DNA of 64,000 nucleotides from Nocardioides marmorisolisilvae (GTDB lineage Bacteria > Actinomycetota > Actinomycetes > Propionibacteriales > Nocardioidaceae): NCBI RefSeq assembly GCF_031656915.1, contig NZ_CP134227.1, positions 1,240,001 through 1,304,000 of the forward strand, read 5' to 3'. Below, one piece after another: positions 26,764 through 35,605 of the stretch. A program made the position numbers and the translations under genes. The notes beneath the pieces were generated by a model. That model ran no database searches and was not told the origin of the DNA. It saw only the letters and a program-made list of their open reading frames with translations. Each line of letters starts with the position of its first letter. Position 1 is the first letter of the stretch.

Positions 26764-27492
26764 TTACCAGCGCGAGGTCCGCGACAGCAGGGCGGCGGCC
26801 GCGGCGACACCGGCCGTCGAGGTGCGCAGCACCGTGGGCCCGATCCGGACCACCGCGGCTCCCGTGAACGCCTCGAGCTCCTCGGGTGCGATGCCGCCCT
26901 CGGGCCCGACGACGACTACGACCGAACCGGCCTCGGGCATCGCCAGGGAGCCCAGGGAGGTCTGCGCGTCCTCGTGGAGCACCACGGCCAGGTCGACACT
27001 CGCGAGGAGGTCGGTGACCGTGGGGGTCCCGGCAGGATCGGCGACCTCCGGGAACCACCAGCGCCGGGACTGCTTGGCCGCCTCCCTGGCGGTCGAGCGC
27101 CATCGCGCCAACGACTTCTGGGCGCGCTCGCCACGCCAGACCGCCACCGAGCGGGCGGCCGACCAGGGCACGATCCGGTCCACGCCGACCTCGGTCAGCA
27201 CCTCGACGGCGAGCTCTCCGCGGTCGCCCTTCGGGATCGCCTGGACGACGGTGAGCTGCAACGGGTGCCGTTCGGCGTGCGAGACCGACAGGACGGTCGC
27301 CTCGAGCACGGTCCGGGCCGCCGTGGTGACCTCGCACACCGCGGCCGTGCCTGCGCCGTCGGTGAGCACGACCTGCTCACCGGGACGGATCCGGCGAACG
27401 ACCGCCGCGTGCCGGGCCTCGTCACCCTCCAGCCGTGCCGTCGCACCGACCACGGCCACCGCGTCGGGGGCCCAGAAGACCGGGAGCGTCAT
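26764..27492 (-). CDS. rsmE: 16S rRNA (uracil-1498-N3)-methyltransferase
   Basis: The 242-residue SPOUT-family enzyme methylates U1498 of 16S rRNA. An N-terminal PUA-like domain is followed by the knotted SAM-binding domain with VVVGPEGGIAPEELEAF (about residues 187-203) and RIGPTVLRTSTA (about 212-223). Start ATG 27492 (MTLPVFW) lies 22 bases after the dnaJ stop. The hrcA-dnaJ-rsmE order is conserved across actinobacteria, so it likely shares the HrcA-controlled transcript. Confidence 0.95.
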   Translation of the reverse strand: MTLPVFWAPDAVAVVGATARLEGDEARHAAVVRRIRPGEQVVLTDGAGTAAVCEVTTAARTVLEATVLSVSHAERHPLQLTVVQAIPKGDRGELAVEVLTEVGVDRIVPWSAARSVAVWRGERAQKSLARWRSTAREAAKQSRRWWFPEVADPAGTPTVTDLLASVDLAVVLHEDAQTSLGSLAMPEAGSVVVVVGPEGGIAPEELEAFTGAAVVRIGPTVLRTSTAGVAAAAALLSRTSRW

Positions 27493-27514
27493 CGCACGGA
27501 CGCCGGTCGCGGGC

Positions 27515-28684
27515 TCACTTGAAGGCGTCCTTGAACCGGTCGAACACCGACCGACGGTTGGGATGCAGCCTGCCCTCGGGCGACTCCTCGTTGCGGAGCT
27601 GGGCCAACTCGCGGAGCAGCTCCTGTTGCCGTTCGTCGAGCCTGGCGGGCGTCTCGACATCGATGGTGACGATCACGTCGCCGCGGGCGCCGGTGCGCAG
27701 GTGCGGTACGCCGCGGCCACGGACGACCTGCTCGGTGCCGGGCTGGGTGCCTGCCCGGACATCGAGGTCGACCCAGGACTCCACGTCGCTGTCCTCGCTC
27801 CGGGACGCCTCATCGAGGAGGTCCGCCTCGAGCAGCGGCAGCCGCAAGGTGGTGCCCAGCGCCGCTGCGGTCATCGGGATGGAGGCGTGGCAACGCAGGT
27901 CCTGGCCATCCCGGATGAACACGGGGTGGGGCCGCACGTGGATCTCGACGTACAGGTCGCCTGCGGCGCCTCCTCCCGGGCCGACCTCGCCCTCACCGGC
28001 GAGCTGCACGCGGGTGCCGGTGTCGACGCCGGCCGGGATCTTCACGGTGATCGACCGGCGCGATCGGACCCTGCCGTCTCCGGCGCACTCGCGGCACGGC
28101 TCCGGGATGATCTCGCCGTACCCCCGGCACGCCGCGCACGGCCTGAGCGTGCGGATCTCGCCGAGGAACGACCGCTGCACGTGCTGCACCTCGCCCTGGC
28201 CGTGGCAGGTCTCGCAGGCGACCGGCCGGGAGCCCGGCGCCGCGCCGCTGCCGTGACAGCTCGAACAGAGCACTGCGGTGTCGACCTTGAGCTCCTGGCT
28301 GGTACCGAATGCGGCCTCGGCGAGCTCGATCTCCAGTCGCACCAGCGCATCCTGGCCACGCCGGGAGCGCGGCCTGGGCCCTCGGCCGCCGCCCTGCTGG
28401 CCGCCGAAGAAGGCGTCCATGATGTCGGTGAAGGAGAACCCCGCGCCCTGTCCCGCGAAGCCACCGCCGCGGCCGAACGGGTCGCCACCGAGGTCGTACA
28501 TCCGCCGCTTCTCGGGGTCCGACAGCACCTCGTAGGCAGCGGAAACCTCCTTGAACCGCTCCTGTGTCGCAGGATCAGGGTTCACGTCCGGGTGCAGCTG
28601 GCGGGCCAGCCGGCGGTAGGCCTTCTTGATGGTGTCGGCGTCGGCGTCACGCTCGACGCCGAGAACAACGTATGGATCGCTCAT
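27515..28684 (-). CDS. dnaJ: Chaperone protein DnaJ
   Basis: The 389-residue co-chaperone stimulates DnaK ATPase and binds unfolded proteins. J domain residues 1-70 contain the HPD motif (LHPDVNPD, about 32); a Gly/Phe-rich region follows (about 75-100); four zinc-binding CxxCxGxG repeats are at about 145-210 (CSSCHGSG, CETCHGQG, CAACRGYG, CRECAGDG); a C-terminal substrate domain follows. Its pairing with hrcA marks it as the dnaJ2-type copy, the other usually being with dnaK. The operon is preceded by a CIRCE site. Confidence 0.97.
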   Translation of the reverse strand: MSDPYVVLGVERDADADTIKKAYRRLARQLHPDVNPDPATQERFKEVSAAYEVLSDPEKRRMYDLGGDPFGRGGGFAGQGAGFSFTDIMDAFFGGQQGGGRGPRPRSRRGQDALVRLEIELAEAAFGTSQELKVDTAVLCSSCHGSGAAPGSRPVACETCHGQGEVQHVQRSFLGEIRTLRPCAACRGYGEIIPEPCRECAGDGRVRSRRSITVKIPAGVDTGTRVQLAGEGEVGPGGGAAGDLYVEIHVRPHPVFIRDGQDLRCHASIPMTAAALGTTLRLPLLEADLLDEASRSEDSDVESWVDLDVRAGTQPGTEQVVRGRGVPHLRTGARGDVIVTIDVETPARLDERQQELLRELAQLRNEESPEGRLHPNRRSVFDRFKDAFK

Positions 28685-28726
28685 GTGCTTTCTTGGCGCT
28701 CTGGTCGGATGGGTCTGGTCGGGTGG

Positions 28727-29749
28727 TCAGGATTCGTCGAGGTAGCTCGACACGTAGTGGGCGACGGCACGGACGGCGGACATCGAGCCGGGGTAGTCCA
28801 TCCGGGTCGGCCCCATCACGCCGAGGGCGCCGGCCCGATCCTCGCCCGGGCCGTAGCCGCTGGCGACCACGGAGGTGCTGGACAGCTCCTGGAAGGGACC
28901 CTCGTGGCCGATGCGCACGGTCAACGCGGCGGTCGAGCTGGCCTGACCGAGCAGCTTGAGCAGTACGACGTGCTCCTCGAGGGCCTCGAGGATCGGCTTG
29001 ACGGTGGTCTCGAACCCATCGCCGAACCGAGCCAGGTTCGAGGTGCCTCCGACGACCACGCGCTCGTCGGAGCGATGGTTTGACATCGCCTCGATCAGCG
29101 AGCTCACCACGATCGCGAGTGGAGTGCGCCGAACCTGGTCGACCTGCTCGGGCAGATCCCCGAGCGCGGTGACCGCGGAGCTGATCCGCTCGCCGATCGC
29201 CGCCCGGTTGAGCCGGCTGCGCAGGTCCGCGATCGTGGCCTCGTCCAGCTCGTCGGGCAGCTCGACGAGGCGCTGCTCGACCCGGCCGGTCGACAAGATC
29301 AGCACCAGAAGCAGCCGGGAGGGCGAGATCGTGACGACCTCGATGTGACGGACCGTCGAGCCCGCCAGCGTGGGGTACTGCACGATCGCGACCTGCTGGG
29401 TCAGCTGTGCCAGCAGCCGGACGCTGCGCTGCACCACGTCGTCGAGGTCATGCGCCCCCTCGAGGAAGGACGAGATCGCGCGCCGTTCGGCAGGGCTCAT
29501 CGGCTTGACGGTCGTCAGCCGGTCGACGAAGAACCGATATCCCTTGTCTGTCGGGATCCGGCCGGCACTGGTATGCGGCTGGGCGATCAGTCCGTCGTCC
29601 TCGAGCGCGGCCATGTCGTTGCGCACCGTGGCCGGGGAAACGCCAAGCTGGTGTCGCTCCACCAGCGCCTTCGAGCCCACCGGCTCGTGGGTCGCGACGT
29701 AGTCCTCCACGATGGCCCGCAGGATGGCGAGCCGGCGGTCCTCGTGCAT
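28727..29749 (-). CDS. hrcA: Heat-inducible transcriptional repressor HrcA
   Basis: The 340-residue protein has an N-terminal winged HTH (about residues 1-75; [31 protein letters not shown] in parts), a GAF-like middle and a dimerisation insert. It represses class I heat-shock genes by binding CIRCE, with GroE tuning its activity. Start ATG 29749 (MHEDRRL) is chosen; an ATG seven codons upstream (29770) is also in frame. A CIRCE element lies at 29781-29807, so hrcA-dnaJ-rsmE is probably autoregulated. Confidence 0.96.
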   Translation of the reverse strand: MHEDRRLAILRAIVEDYVATHEPVGSKALVERHQLGVSPATVRNDMAALEDDGLIAQPHTSAGRIPTDKGYRFFVDRLTTVKPMSPAERRAISSFLEGAHDLDDVVQRSVRLLAQLTQQVAIVQYPTLAGSTVRHIEVVTISPSRLLLVLILSTGRVEQRLVELPDELDEATIADLRSRLNRAAIGERISSAVTALGDLPEQVDQVRRTPLAIVVSSLIEAMSNHRSDERVVVGGTSNLARFGDGFETTVKPILEALEEHVVLLKLLGQASSTAALTVRIGHEGPFQELSSTSVVASGYGPGEDRAGALGVMGPTRMDYPGSMSAVRAVAHYVSSYLDES

Positions 29750-29780
29750 CGACACCTCTGGCCCCCTCATCTCGAGTCTG

Positions 29781-29807
29781 CTGGCACTCATTCGTCCGGA
29801 GTGCCAA
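29781..29807. promoter_or_regulatory. CIRCE operator for HrcA
   Basis: CTGGCACTC, nine spacer bases, then GAGTGCCAA. This matches the consensus TTAGCACTC-N9-GAGTGCTAA at most positions, with a perfect 8-bp inverted repeat. It lies 32 bases before the hrcA start, so HrcA should repress its own operon. Confidence 0.93.
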
Positions 29808-29910
29808 GCCTACCGCCCGTAACCACGACGTCGTCGTTCTCGTTAGTCCGCAGGCCGGTCGTCGCAGCGCGACGGGCGCGTTTGCGGGACGGACCGGGTG
29901 AGAGGTGTCG

Positions 29911-30864
29911 ATGAAGCTCCGGATCTTCGCAGGACTGGCCGCTGCCGTTCTGGTCATGGCGGGAGTGCTGTCCGGCGGTCCCGCCGACGCCGCCGCCGCG
30001 CCGTACCCGGTGAGCTACAACTTTCTGCAGAACACGTTCACGACCAATACCGCGGCCAGCGCACCCGGCGAGAACATCTGGTCGTGTCGCCCGACGGCCA
30101 GGCACCCCCGCCCCGTGATCCTGGTGCACGGGACCGGCGGCAACGCAGCCACCAACTGGGCCACCTATGCAGCCCTGCTGGCCAACCACGGCTACTGCGT
30201 CTTCGCGCTGACCTACGGCGTGTCCCCCACCCTGAGTGCGAGCCCGGTGGCCATCGGCGGGATGGGCAGGATCGAGGACAGCGCCCAGGAGCTCAAGGAC
30301 TTCGTCGCGAAGGTGCTCCGCCGGACCGGCGCCACCAGGGTCGACCTGGTCGGCCACTCGCAGGGCACCCTGATGCCCGACTACTACGTCAAGTTTCTCG
30401 GCGGCGCGCGGTTCGTCGACCACTACGTATCGCTGGCCCCCGTGTGGCACGGCGAGGGCGTGAGCGCGCTCGGCCAGCTGATGTCGGCGGGCGCGGCGTA
30501 CGGCTTCGACGCGGCCAAGACCGTCCCGGTGTGCGCCGCCTGTCCGGAGATGGTGAACGGGTCCCCATTCATGCAGCAGATGCGCAGCGGGAGGTACGGC
30601 GTGGCCGTCCCCGGGGTGAAGTACACCAACATCTACACCCGCTACGACGACGTGGTGATCCCTTACACCAGCGGCATCGAGCCCGGCCACCCGAACATGA
30701 CGAACATCCTGCTGCAGAGCCGCTGCGCCAACGACTTCTCCGATCACCTCGAGATCGCGTCGAGTCCCAACGCGGCACAGATCGTGCTGAACACCCTCGA
30801 TCCCGCCCACGCCCAGCCGCTCCGCTGTCGGCTCACCCTGCCCGTGAACGGCTTCGTCCACTGA
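29911..30864 (+). CDS. Secreted lipase (alpha/beta hydrolase, lipase class 2)
   Basis: The 317-residue protein has a signal peptide (FAGLAAAVLVMAGVLSGG, cleavage after ADAAAA near residue 29) and an alpha/beta-hydrolase fold: oxyanion region ILVHGTGG (about 70), nucleophile Ser in GHSQGTL (about 152), and later Asp (YTRYDDVVIP, about 247) and His (SDHLEI, about 279). Four or more Cys suggest disulfides, fitting an exported enzyme. It would hydrolyse esters or triglycerides outside the cell. ATG 29911 has an AGAGG ribosome site; a GTG two codons earlier is possible. Confidence 0.9.
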   Translation: MKLRIFAGLAAAVLVMAGVLSGGPADAAAAPYPVSYNFLQNTFTTNTAASAPGENIWSCRPTARHPRPVILVHGTGGNAATNWATYAALLANHGYCVFALTYGVSPTLSASPVAIGGMGRIEDSAQELKDFVAKVLRRTGATRVDLVGHSQGTLMPDYYVKFLGGARFVDHYVSLAPVWHGEGVSALGQLMSAGAAYGFDAAKTVPVCAACPEMVNGSPFMQQMRSGRYGVAVPGVKYTNIYTRYDDVVIPYTSGIEPGHPNMTNILLQSRCANDFSDHLEIASSPNAAQIVLNTLDPAHAQPLRCRLTLPVNGFVH

Positions 30865-30869
30865 CCGCC

Positions 30870-30875
30870 TAGTGT
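30870..30875 (+). promoter_or_regulatory. Candidate -10 box for leaderless MBL hydrolase gene
   Basis: TAGTGT lies 7 nt upstream of GTG 30883, in the 18-base gap after the lipase stop. Confidence 0.4.
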
Positions 30876-30882
30876 CGTCGGG

Positions 30883-31749
30883 GTGAACGGCGCTCCCTTC
30901 GTCGAGATCGGCGACCGCTGCTGGACGGCCCGGTATGACTTCCTCGACGTCAACGTCTCAGTGGTGGCCGGCGACGCCGGGCTGGTGGTCATCGACACCA
31001 ACGCCTCGGCCCGACTCGGCGCGCAGGTGCTGGCCGACGTCCGCCGCGTCTCCCCGGCCCCGATCCGCAATGCGATCAACACGCATGCGCACTTCGACCA
31101 CACCTTCGGCAACGGTGCTTTCGCCAGGGCTGGCGCCGAACTGGTCTGCCACGAGGGCGCCGCCGCGGAGCTTCCCGGCCACGCGACCGCGACCCGTGCG
31201 CAGGCGGCGACCGATGACTCTCGTCCCGAGCACGCCGACATCGCCGCCACCGAAGTGGTCGTGCCCTCGCGCACGTTCTCCTCGGCACTTGCCATCGACC
31301 TCGGCGACCGGCAGGTCGAGCTGGTGCATCCCGGCCGGGGCCACACCGGGGGCGACCTGGTCGTCCGGGTCGCGGACGCAGACGTCCTCCTCGCCGGCGA
31401 CCTGGTCGAGGAGTCGGCCGCCCGCGAGGCGGTGCCGGGCTTCGGCTCGGACTGCTATCCGCTGGAGTGGCCGGCCACCCTCGATCTGGTGCTGGAGCTG
31501 ATCGGCCCGGACACCGCCGTCGTACCCGGCCACGGCGCGCCGGTGGGCCGCGACTTCGTCGAGGAGCAGCGTGCCGCGATCGGCGTGGTGGCGGGCACGA
31601 TCCGCGACCTGGCCGGCCGCGGCGTACCGGTCGACCAGGCGTTGTCCGCAGCCGAGTGGCCCTACCCGGCAGAGCAGCTCACCGATGCGGTACGCCGGGG
31701 CTACGCCCAGCTGCCACGATCGGCTCGCCAGCTCCCGCAGGTGCGGTGA
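30883..31749 (+). CDS. Metallo-beta-lactamase-fold hydrolase
   Basis: The 288-residue protein has the MBL zinc motif THAHFDHTFGN (HxHxDH, about residues 65-72), a further His in GRGHTGGDLV (about 151), Asp in LLAGDLVEES (about 171) and His in VVPGHGAPVG (about 213). No signal peptide is seen, so it is cytoplasmic. The family includes glyoxalase II-like and many other hydrolases; the substrate is unknown. Start GTG 30883 follows a TAGTGT box by 7 nt. It is convergent with a NUDIX gene. Confidence 0.9.
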   Translation: MNGAPFVEIGDRCWTARYDFLDVNVSVVAGDAGLVVIDTNASARLGAQVLADVRRVSPAPIRNAINTHAHFDHTFGNGAFARAGAELVCHEGAAAELPGHATATRAQAATDDSRPEHADIAATEVVVPSRTFSSALAIDLGDRQVELVHPGRGHTGGDLVVRVADADVLLAGDLVEESAAREAVPGFGSDCYPLEWPATLDLVLELIGPDTAVVPGHGAPVGRDFVEEQRAAIGVVAGTIRDLAGRGVPVDQALSAAEWPYPAEQLTDAVRRGYAQLPRSARQLPQVR

Positions 31750-31810
31750 CCGCCGCGCCAGCGACCGCCTCGGTCGTGGTACGCCTCGGGTCGCACGCCC
31801 CGGGATCTGG

Positions 31811-32239
31811 TCACGCGGACAACACGCGCTGGTACAGAGCTCGAGTCGCTTCGGTGAGGTTCAAGTCCGCGATGCGCTCGGGTGCCACGAAGACGATCTG
31901 CCGGCCTTCGTGGCATTCGACCTCGGCGTCGGTCAGGGCCATCCGCGCGGCATAGAGGTCGACCTGATCGATGCCGTGGATCTCGCACGAGCTCTCGAAC
32001 GACCCGAGGTGCACGAGACTCTCGCATGCCACGCCGGTTTCCTCCGCGAGCTCGCGTCGAGCGGCCTGGGCCGGCAACTCACTGGGCTCGACACCACCAC
32101 CGACCAGGCTCCACATCTCTGGATTCACCGGTGCCCGATCGTCACGTTCCTGGAGGAGGAGCCAGCCTCGCGGATCGACGATCCCCACCAGGACTGCACG
32201 TCCGGCCGGGGGCCGGTCTTGGCTGGCAGGGTCGGACAC
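31811..32239 (-). CDS. NUDIX hydrolase
   Basis: The 142-residue protein has a complete Nudix box: Gly in GGVEPSE, then LPAQAAR, then RELAEETGV (about residues 47-68), matching Gx5Ex7REUxEExGU. It cleaves a nucleoside diphosphate linked to some moiety; the exact substrate cannot be read. Start is GTG 32239. It lies between the convergent MBL gene and the PadR regulator. Confidence 0.9.
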   Translation of the reverse strand: MSDPASQDRPPAGRAVLVGIVDPRGWLLLQERDDRAPVNPEMWSLVGGGVEPSELPAQAARRELAEETGVACESLVHLGSFESSCEIHGIDQVDLYAARMALTDAEVECHEGRQIVFVAPERIADLNLTEATRALYQRVLSA

Positions 32240-32284
32240 GGTGGCGAGTGTGTCACGGCCCGCTTCCCCGCATGCGAGCCGATG

Positions 32285-32971
32285 TCAGTCCTCCGACGGC
32301 CCGTCGGCGAGGATGCCGTACAGCTTGCGGCGGGTCTCGGCGAGCACCTCTGCAGCGCGCTGCTGCTGGTCGGGGGTGCCGGTCATCGCCACCTGCCAGA
32401 CGGCCGTCATCGTCTGGGCGACGACGTGCTTGAGGCTGCCGTGGTCGTCGTCCTCGTCCTGGAACGCGTCCCAGACTGCTCCGATCTCGTCCGCGTGCTC
32501 AGCGTGATGCGCGCGACCGGCCTCGGTCAGCCGGAGCACCTTGCGCCCGGGCCCGGTGACGGTCTCCACCAGTCCCTCGTCCTCGAGCTGGGCGATCGTC
32601 GGATAGACCGAACCCGGGCTCGGTCGCCAGGCGCCGTCGGTGCGCTCGGCGATCGTCTGGATCACCTGGTAGCCGTTCAGCTCGTCGTCACTGGTGGCGA
32701 GGACGTCGAGGATCGCGGATCGGACGTCGCCGCGGCGTACCCGCGAACCACGACCGTGACCGTGACCACCTCGGCCGCCCGGCCCGAACACCGGACCCCA
32801 GGCAGGACCGAAGAAGGCGCCACTGCCCCCGAAGCCCTGGCCGGGCCCTGGTCCGAACCCCGGCCCGAATCCAGCTCCACGACCGGCGCCGCGTCCACGG
32901 CTGGCGTGTGCCCGGCGCACTGCCTCCATCTGGTGGGCGAGCTCCGGGTTCCACATCTTGTTGGCTCTCAT
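32285..32971 (-). CDS. PadR-family transcriptional regulator
   Basis: The 228-residue protein has a Gly/Phe/Pro-rich low-complexity N-terminus (about residues 22-75) followed by a PadR winged HTH (about 80-150; RSAILDVLATSDDELNGYQVIQTI, PSPGSVYPTIAQLEDEGLV in parts) and a C-terminal helical dimerisation domain. ATG 32971 has a strong AAGGAG site. An inverted repeat 51-77 bases upstream is a probable autoregulatory operator. The unusual N-terminus is seen in other actinobacterial PadR proteins; its role is unknown. No target gene beside it is evident. Confidence 0.92.
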   Translation of the reverse strand: MRANKMWNPELAHQMEAVRRAHASRGRGAGRGAGFGPGFGPGPGQGFGGSGAFFGPAWGPVFGPGGRGGHGHGRGSRVRRGDVRSAILDVLATSDDELNGYQVIQTIAERTDGAWRPSPGSVYPTIAQLEDEGLVETVTGPGRKVLRLTEAGRAHHAEHADEIGAVWDAFQDEDDDHGSLKHVVAQTMTAVWQVAMTGTPDQQQRAAEVLAETRRKLYGILADGPSED

Positions 32972-33021
32972 CTCGAGATCTCCTTTCGTCACACGGCGCG
33001 GACTCATCACACGCTGCTCTA

Positions 33022-33048
33022 TCTCGATATGTTGACGATATATCGCGA
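33022..33048. promoter_or_regulatory. Inverted repeat operator candidate upstream of padR
   Basis: TCTCGATAT, nine bases, ATATCGCGA: 9-bp arms with one mismatch, in an AT-rich patch unusual for this genome. It lies between the divergent padR and DUF3097 genes and could control both. Confidence 0.55.
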
Positions 33049-33102
33049 TGCGTCCGTCGTCAAGCCCGCGTGCCGATCCCGTCGTGCGGCCCCCGCGCGC
33101 CG

Positions 33103-33108
33103 TACCGT
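33103..33108 (+). promoter_or_regulatory. Candidate -10 box for leaderless DUF3097 gene
   Basis: TACCGT, 6 nt upstream of GTG 33115. Confidence 0.4.
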
Positions 33109-33114
33109 GTGCCG

Positions 33115-33966
33115 GTGCCCTCCCACGACCGCTACGGCTCCGATGTCCTCGCCAGCGACTGGCGCGCCCCGAAGCGAGGGCGCGCGGTGGAGATCGCCGC
33201 GGACGTCGGCCTCGTCGTCGAGCAGGTGACCACCGACTGGTGCGGCGAGATCGTCAAGGTCGAGCGCGACCTCGGCACGGTGACCTTGGAGGACCGGCAC
33301 CAGCGCCGGCGCACCTTCCCGCTCGGCCCGGGCTTCCTCCTCGAGGGGCGCCCGGTGATCCTGGTCGCACCGCTGACGCAGGTGGCGCCGAAGGCACCCA
33401 CCCGGACGGCCTCGGGCTCGGTGGCGGTCGCCGGCGTCCAGGCCCGGATCGCTCGGGCCAGCCGGATCTTCGTGGAAGGGCGCCACGACGCCGAGCTCGT
33501 CGAGAAGGTCTGGGGTGACGACCTGCGGATCGAGGGCGTCGTGGTCGAGTACCTCGAGGGCGTCGACGACCTCTCCGAGCACCTCCGTGACTTCGGCCCC
33601 GGGCCGGACCGCCGGGTCGGCGTCCTGGTGGACCACCTCGTGGCCGGCTCCAAGGAGAGCCGCATCGCCGACGCCGTACGACGCTCCCCCGTCGGCAAGC
33701 ACGTGCTGATCGTCGGCCATCCGTTCATCGACATCTGGGCGGCGGTCAAGCCACAACGACTCGGCTTCGCGGCCTGGCCCACCGTGCCCCGCACCATCGA
33801 GTGGAAGAAGGGCGTCTGCCAGCAGCTCGGCTGGCCGCACCGCGACCAGGCCGACATCGCTCGCGCGTGGAAGCACATCCTCGGTGGCGTCCGCGGCTTC
33901 GGCGACCTCGACCCCGCGCTGCTCGGTAGGGTGGAGGAGCTCATCGACTTCGTGACGGGGGACTGA
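33115..33966 (+). CDS. DUF3097 family protein
   Basis: The 283-residue protein belongs to DUF3097, an actinobacterial family of unknown function. A small N-terminal beta-rich domain (about residues 20-80) is followed by a TOPRIM-like region: FVEGRHDAELVEKVWG (about 122), then VLVDHLVAGSKESRIA (about 165) and VLIVGHPFIDIW (about 200). The Glu and Asp spacing suggests a nucleic-acid metal site, but no activity is established. Start GTG 33115 follows a TACCGT box; a GTG two codons earlier is possible. The next gene starts 2 bases after its stop. Confidence 0.88.
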   Translation: MPSHDRYGSDVLASDWRAPKRGRAVEIAADVGLVVEQVTTDWCGEIVKVERDLGTVTLEDRHQRRRTFPLGPGFLLEGRPVILVAPLTQVAPKAPTRTASGSVAVAGVQARIARASRIFVEGRHDAELVEKVWGDDLRIEGVVVEYLEGVDDLSEHLRDFGPGPDRRVGVLVDHLVAGSKESRIADAVRRSPVGKHVLIVGHPFIDIWAAVKPQRLGFAAWPTVPRTIEWKKGVCQQLGWPHRDQADIARAWKHILGGVRGFGDLDPALLGRVEELIDFVTGD

Positions 33967-33968
33967 AG

Positions 33969-34361
33969 ATGTCCGAGCAGCAGAACTATCCTTCCCAGCC
34001 CTCGCAGCCGTACCGCTCGGCCATGACACCGGCCGACGAGCGGCTGTGGGCCGGTGCCGCGCACTGGGGCGCCCTGGTCGCCAGTGGCATTGCGCTGGCC
34101 TTCCTCGGCCCGTTCCTGGTGCTGCTGGTCAAGGGCGACCAGTCCCCGTTCGTCCGGCGTCAGGCGGTGGAGTCGCTGAACTTCCAGCTCTCCGTGCTGA
34201 TCTACGGACTGGTCTCGCTGGTGCTCTGCCTGCTGCTGATCGGCTTCCTGCTCCTCATCGTGCTCGGGGTGGCCTGGCTGGTCCTCACCATCGTCGGTGC
34301 GGTCAAGGCCAGCAGTGGTGAGGACTACCGCTACCCGCTGACCATCCGGATGGTGCGCTGA
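33969..34361 (+). CDS. DUF4870 small membrane protein
   Basis: The 130-residue protein has a Ser/Gln/Pro-rich N-terminus and three hydrophobic helices (about residues 35-60, 75-97 and 100-115), with the DUF4870 pattern (AHWGALVA, then FVRRQAVESLNFQLS). Function unknown. It starts 2 bases after the DUF3097 stop, so the two are likely one transcript. It is convergent with hemW, 7 bases apart. Confidence 0.88.
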   Translation: MSEQQNYPSQPSQPYRSAMTPADERLWAGAAHWGALVASGIALAFLGPFLVLLVKGDQSPFVRRQAVESLNFQLSVLIYGLVSLVLCLLLIGFLLLIVLGVAWLVLTIVGAVKASSGEDYRYPLTIRMVR

Positions 34362-34368
34362 GCCGAGC

Positions 34369-35487
34369 TCAGGGCAACAGGTCGCGCACCACGGCGTCGG
34401 CCAGCAGCCGCCCCGCGCGGGTGAGCACGAGGCGATCGCCTTCGAGCTGGGCCAACCCGTTGGTGACCGGCTGCTCGGCGCGGCGCGGATCGTCCAGCGC
34501 ACCCAACGGAAGGCCCTCGCGCAGCCGCAGCTCGAGCATCACCCGCTCCAGGCGTCGAGTGTCGGCGTCGAGCACCTCGCGATCCGCCGCGGGCAAGGCT
34601 CCGGCAGCGATCCGCTCGGCGTAGGCACGAGGGTGCTTGACGTTCCACCACCGCTCGCCGGCGACGTGGGAATGCGCGCCCGGGCCGATCCCCCACCAGT
34701 CGTCGCTGCGCCAGTAGCCCAGGTTGTGCCGACAGCGCGCAGAGTCGTCCTTGGCCCAGTTGGACACCTCGTACCACCCGAGTCCGGCAGCCTCGAGAGC
34801 GGCGTCGGCCTGCAGGTACTTCTCGGCGAGGTCGTCCTCGTCCGGCATCGGCACCTCGCCGCGCCGTACCCGCCGGCCCAGCGCGGTGCCCTCCTCGACG
34901 ATCAGGGAGTACGCCGAGACGTGGTCGGGCTCGCACCCGAGCGCGACGTCCAGCGAATGCTGCCAGTCCGCGGTGGACTCCCCCGGCGTGCCGTAGATCA
35001 GGTCCAGGCTGACCTGCTCGAACCCCGCCCTACGCGCCCACTCCACGACGCGTGGCACGTTGTCCGGATCGTGGGTCCGGTCCAGCACGGCCAGGACGTG
35101 CGGCACCGCCGACTGCATGCCGAAGGAGATCCGGGTGAACCCGCCTGCCCGCAGCCGGTCGAGCGACTCCGGCGTGACGCTGTCCGGGTTCGCCTCCGTG
35201 GTCACCTCCGCGTCGGGGGCGAGCCCCAGCACGGCGTCGATCGCGCCGAGGATCCGCACCAGGTCCTCGGCCGGCAGCAATGTCGGCGTACCCCCACCGA
35301 AGAAGACGGTGTCCACCATCCGACCGCCCAGCATCCCCGCCGTCTGACCCACCTCGGCGACCGCCTGGTCGGCGTACGCCGCCTGGGACGCGCCGCCACC
35401 CAGCTCGACTGCGGTATAGGTGTTGAAGTCGCAGTAGCCGCATCGCACCGAGCAGAACGGCACGTGCACGTAGATCCCCAGCGGCAT
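34369..35487 (-). CDS. hemW: Radical SAM protein HemW (heme chaperone)
   Basis: The 372-residue protein has the radical-SAM cluster motif CSVRCGYCDFNTY (about residues 12-24), a GGGTP turn (about 65) and a C-terminal HemN-like domain. HemW proteins bind and deliver heme; many older annotations call them coproporphyrinogen oxidase. Start ATG 35487 lies 6 nt after a GATAAT box. Upstream of it is one of the two paired hairpins. Confidence 0.94.
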   Translation of the reverse strand: MPLGIYVHVPFCSVRCGYCDFNTYTAVELGGGASQAAYADQAVAEVGQTAGMLGGRMVDTVFFGGGTPTLLPAEDLVRILGAIDAVLGLAPDAEVTTEANPDSVTPESLDRLRAGGFTRISFGMQSAVPHVLAVLDRTHDPDNVPRVVEWARRAGFEQVSLDLIYGTPGESTADWQHSLDVALGCEPDHVSAYSLIVEEGTALGRRVRRGEVPMPDEDDLAEKYLQADAALEAAGLGWYEVSNWAKDDSARCRHNLGYWRSDDWWGIGPGAHSHVAGERWWNVKHPRAYAERIAAGALPAADREVLDADTRRLERVMLELRLREGLPLGALDDPRRAEQPVTNGLAQLEGDRLVLTRAGRLLADAVVRDLLP

Positions 35488-35493
35488 CCGTCA

Positions 35494-35499
35494 ATTATC
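35494..35499 (-). promoter_or_regulatory. Candidate -10 box for leaderless hemW
   Basis: GATAAT on the minus strand, 6 nt upstream of ATG 35487 and just inside the left hairpin. Confidence 0.4.
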
Positions 35500-35504
35500 C
35501 CGGT

Positions 35505-35546
35505 CGTCCGGCTGGGGACGGCCAATGGGTCGTTCCCAGCCGGACG
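35505..35546. repeat. Paired hairpin, copy A
   Basis: A 42-base inverted repeat: arms 35505-35523 and 35528-35546 with loop AATG. It differs from copy B (36519-36560) at five of 42 positions. Two of these changes keep pairing in the stem (one G-C to A-T, one G-U to A-U), so the structure appears conserved. It lies in the divergent promoter region between hemW and the endonuclease-like gene. Confidence 0.85.
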
Positions 35547-35605
35547 ACGGGCGGCCTGTGGACGACCGGATGCGGATGCCGGGCCGCCACCTCATCCTGT
35601 GGCGC

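Noticed and set aside
25037-29083. A very long open frame on the plus strand
   Set aside because: It runs opposite the clearly coding rsmE, dnaJ and hrcA and partly over the GerMN gene; long antisense frames are expected at this GC content and the translation shows no domain.
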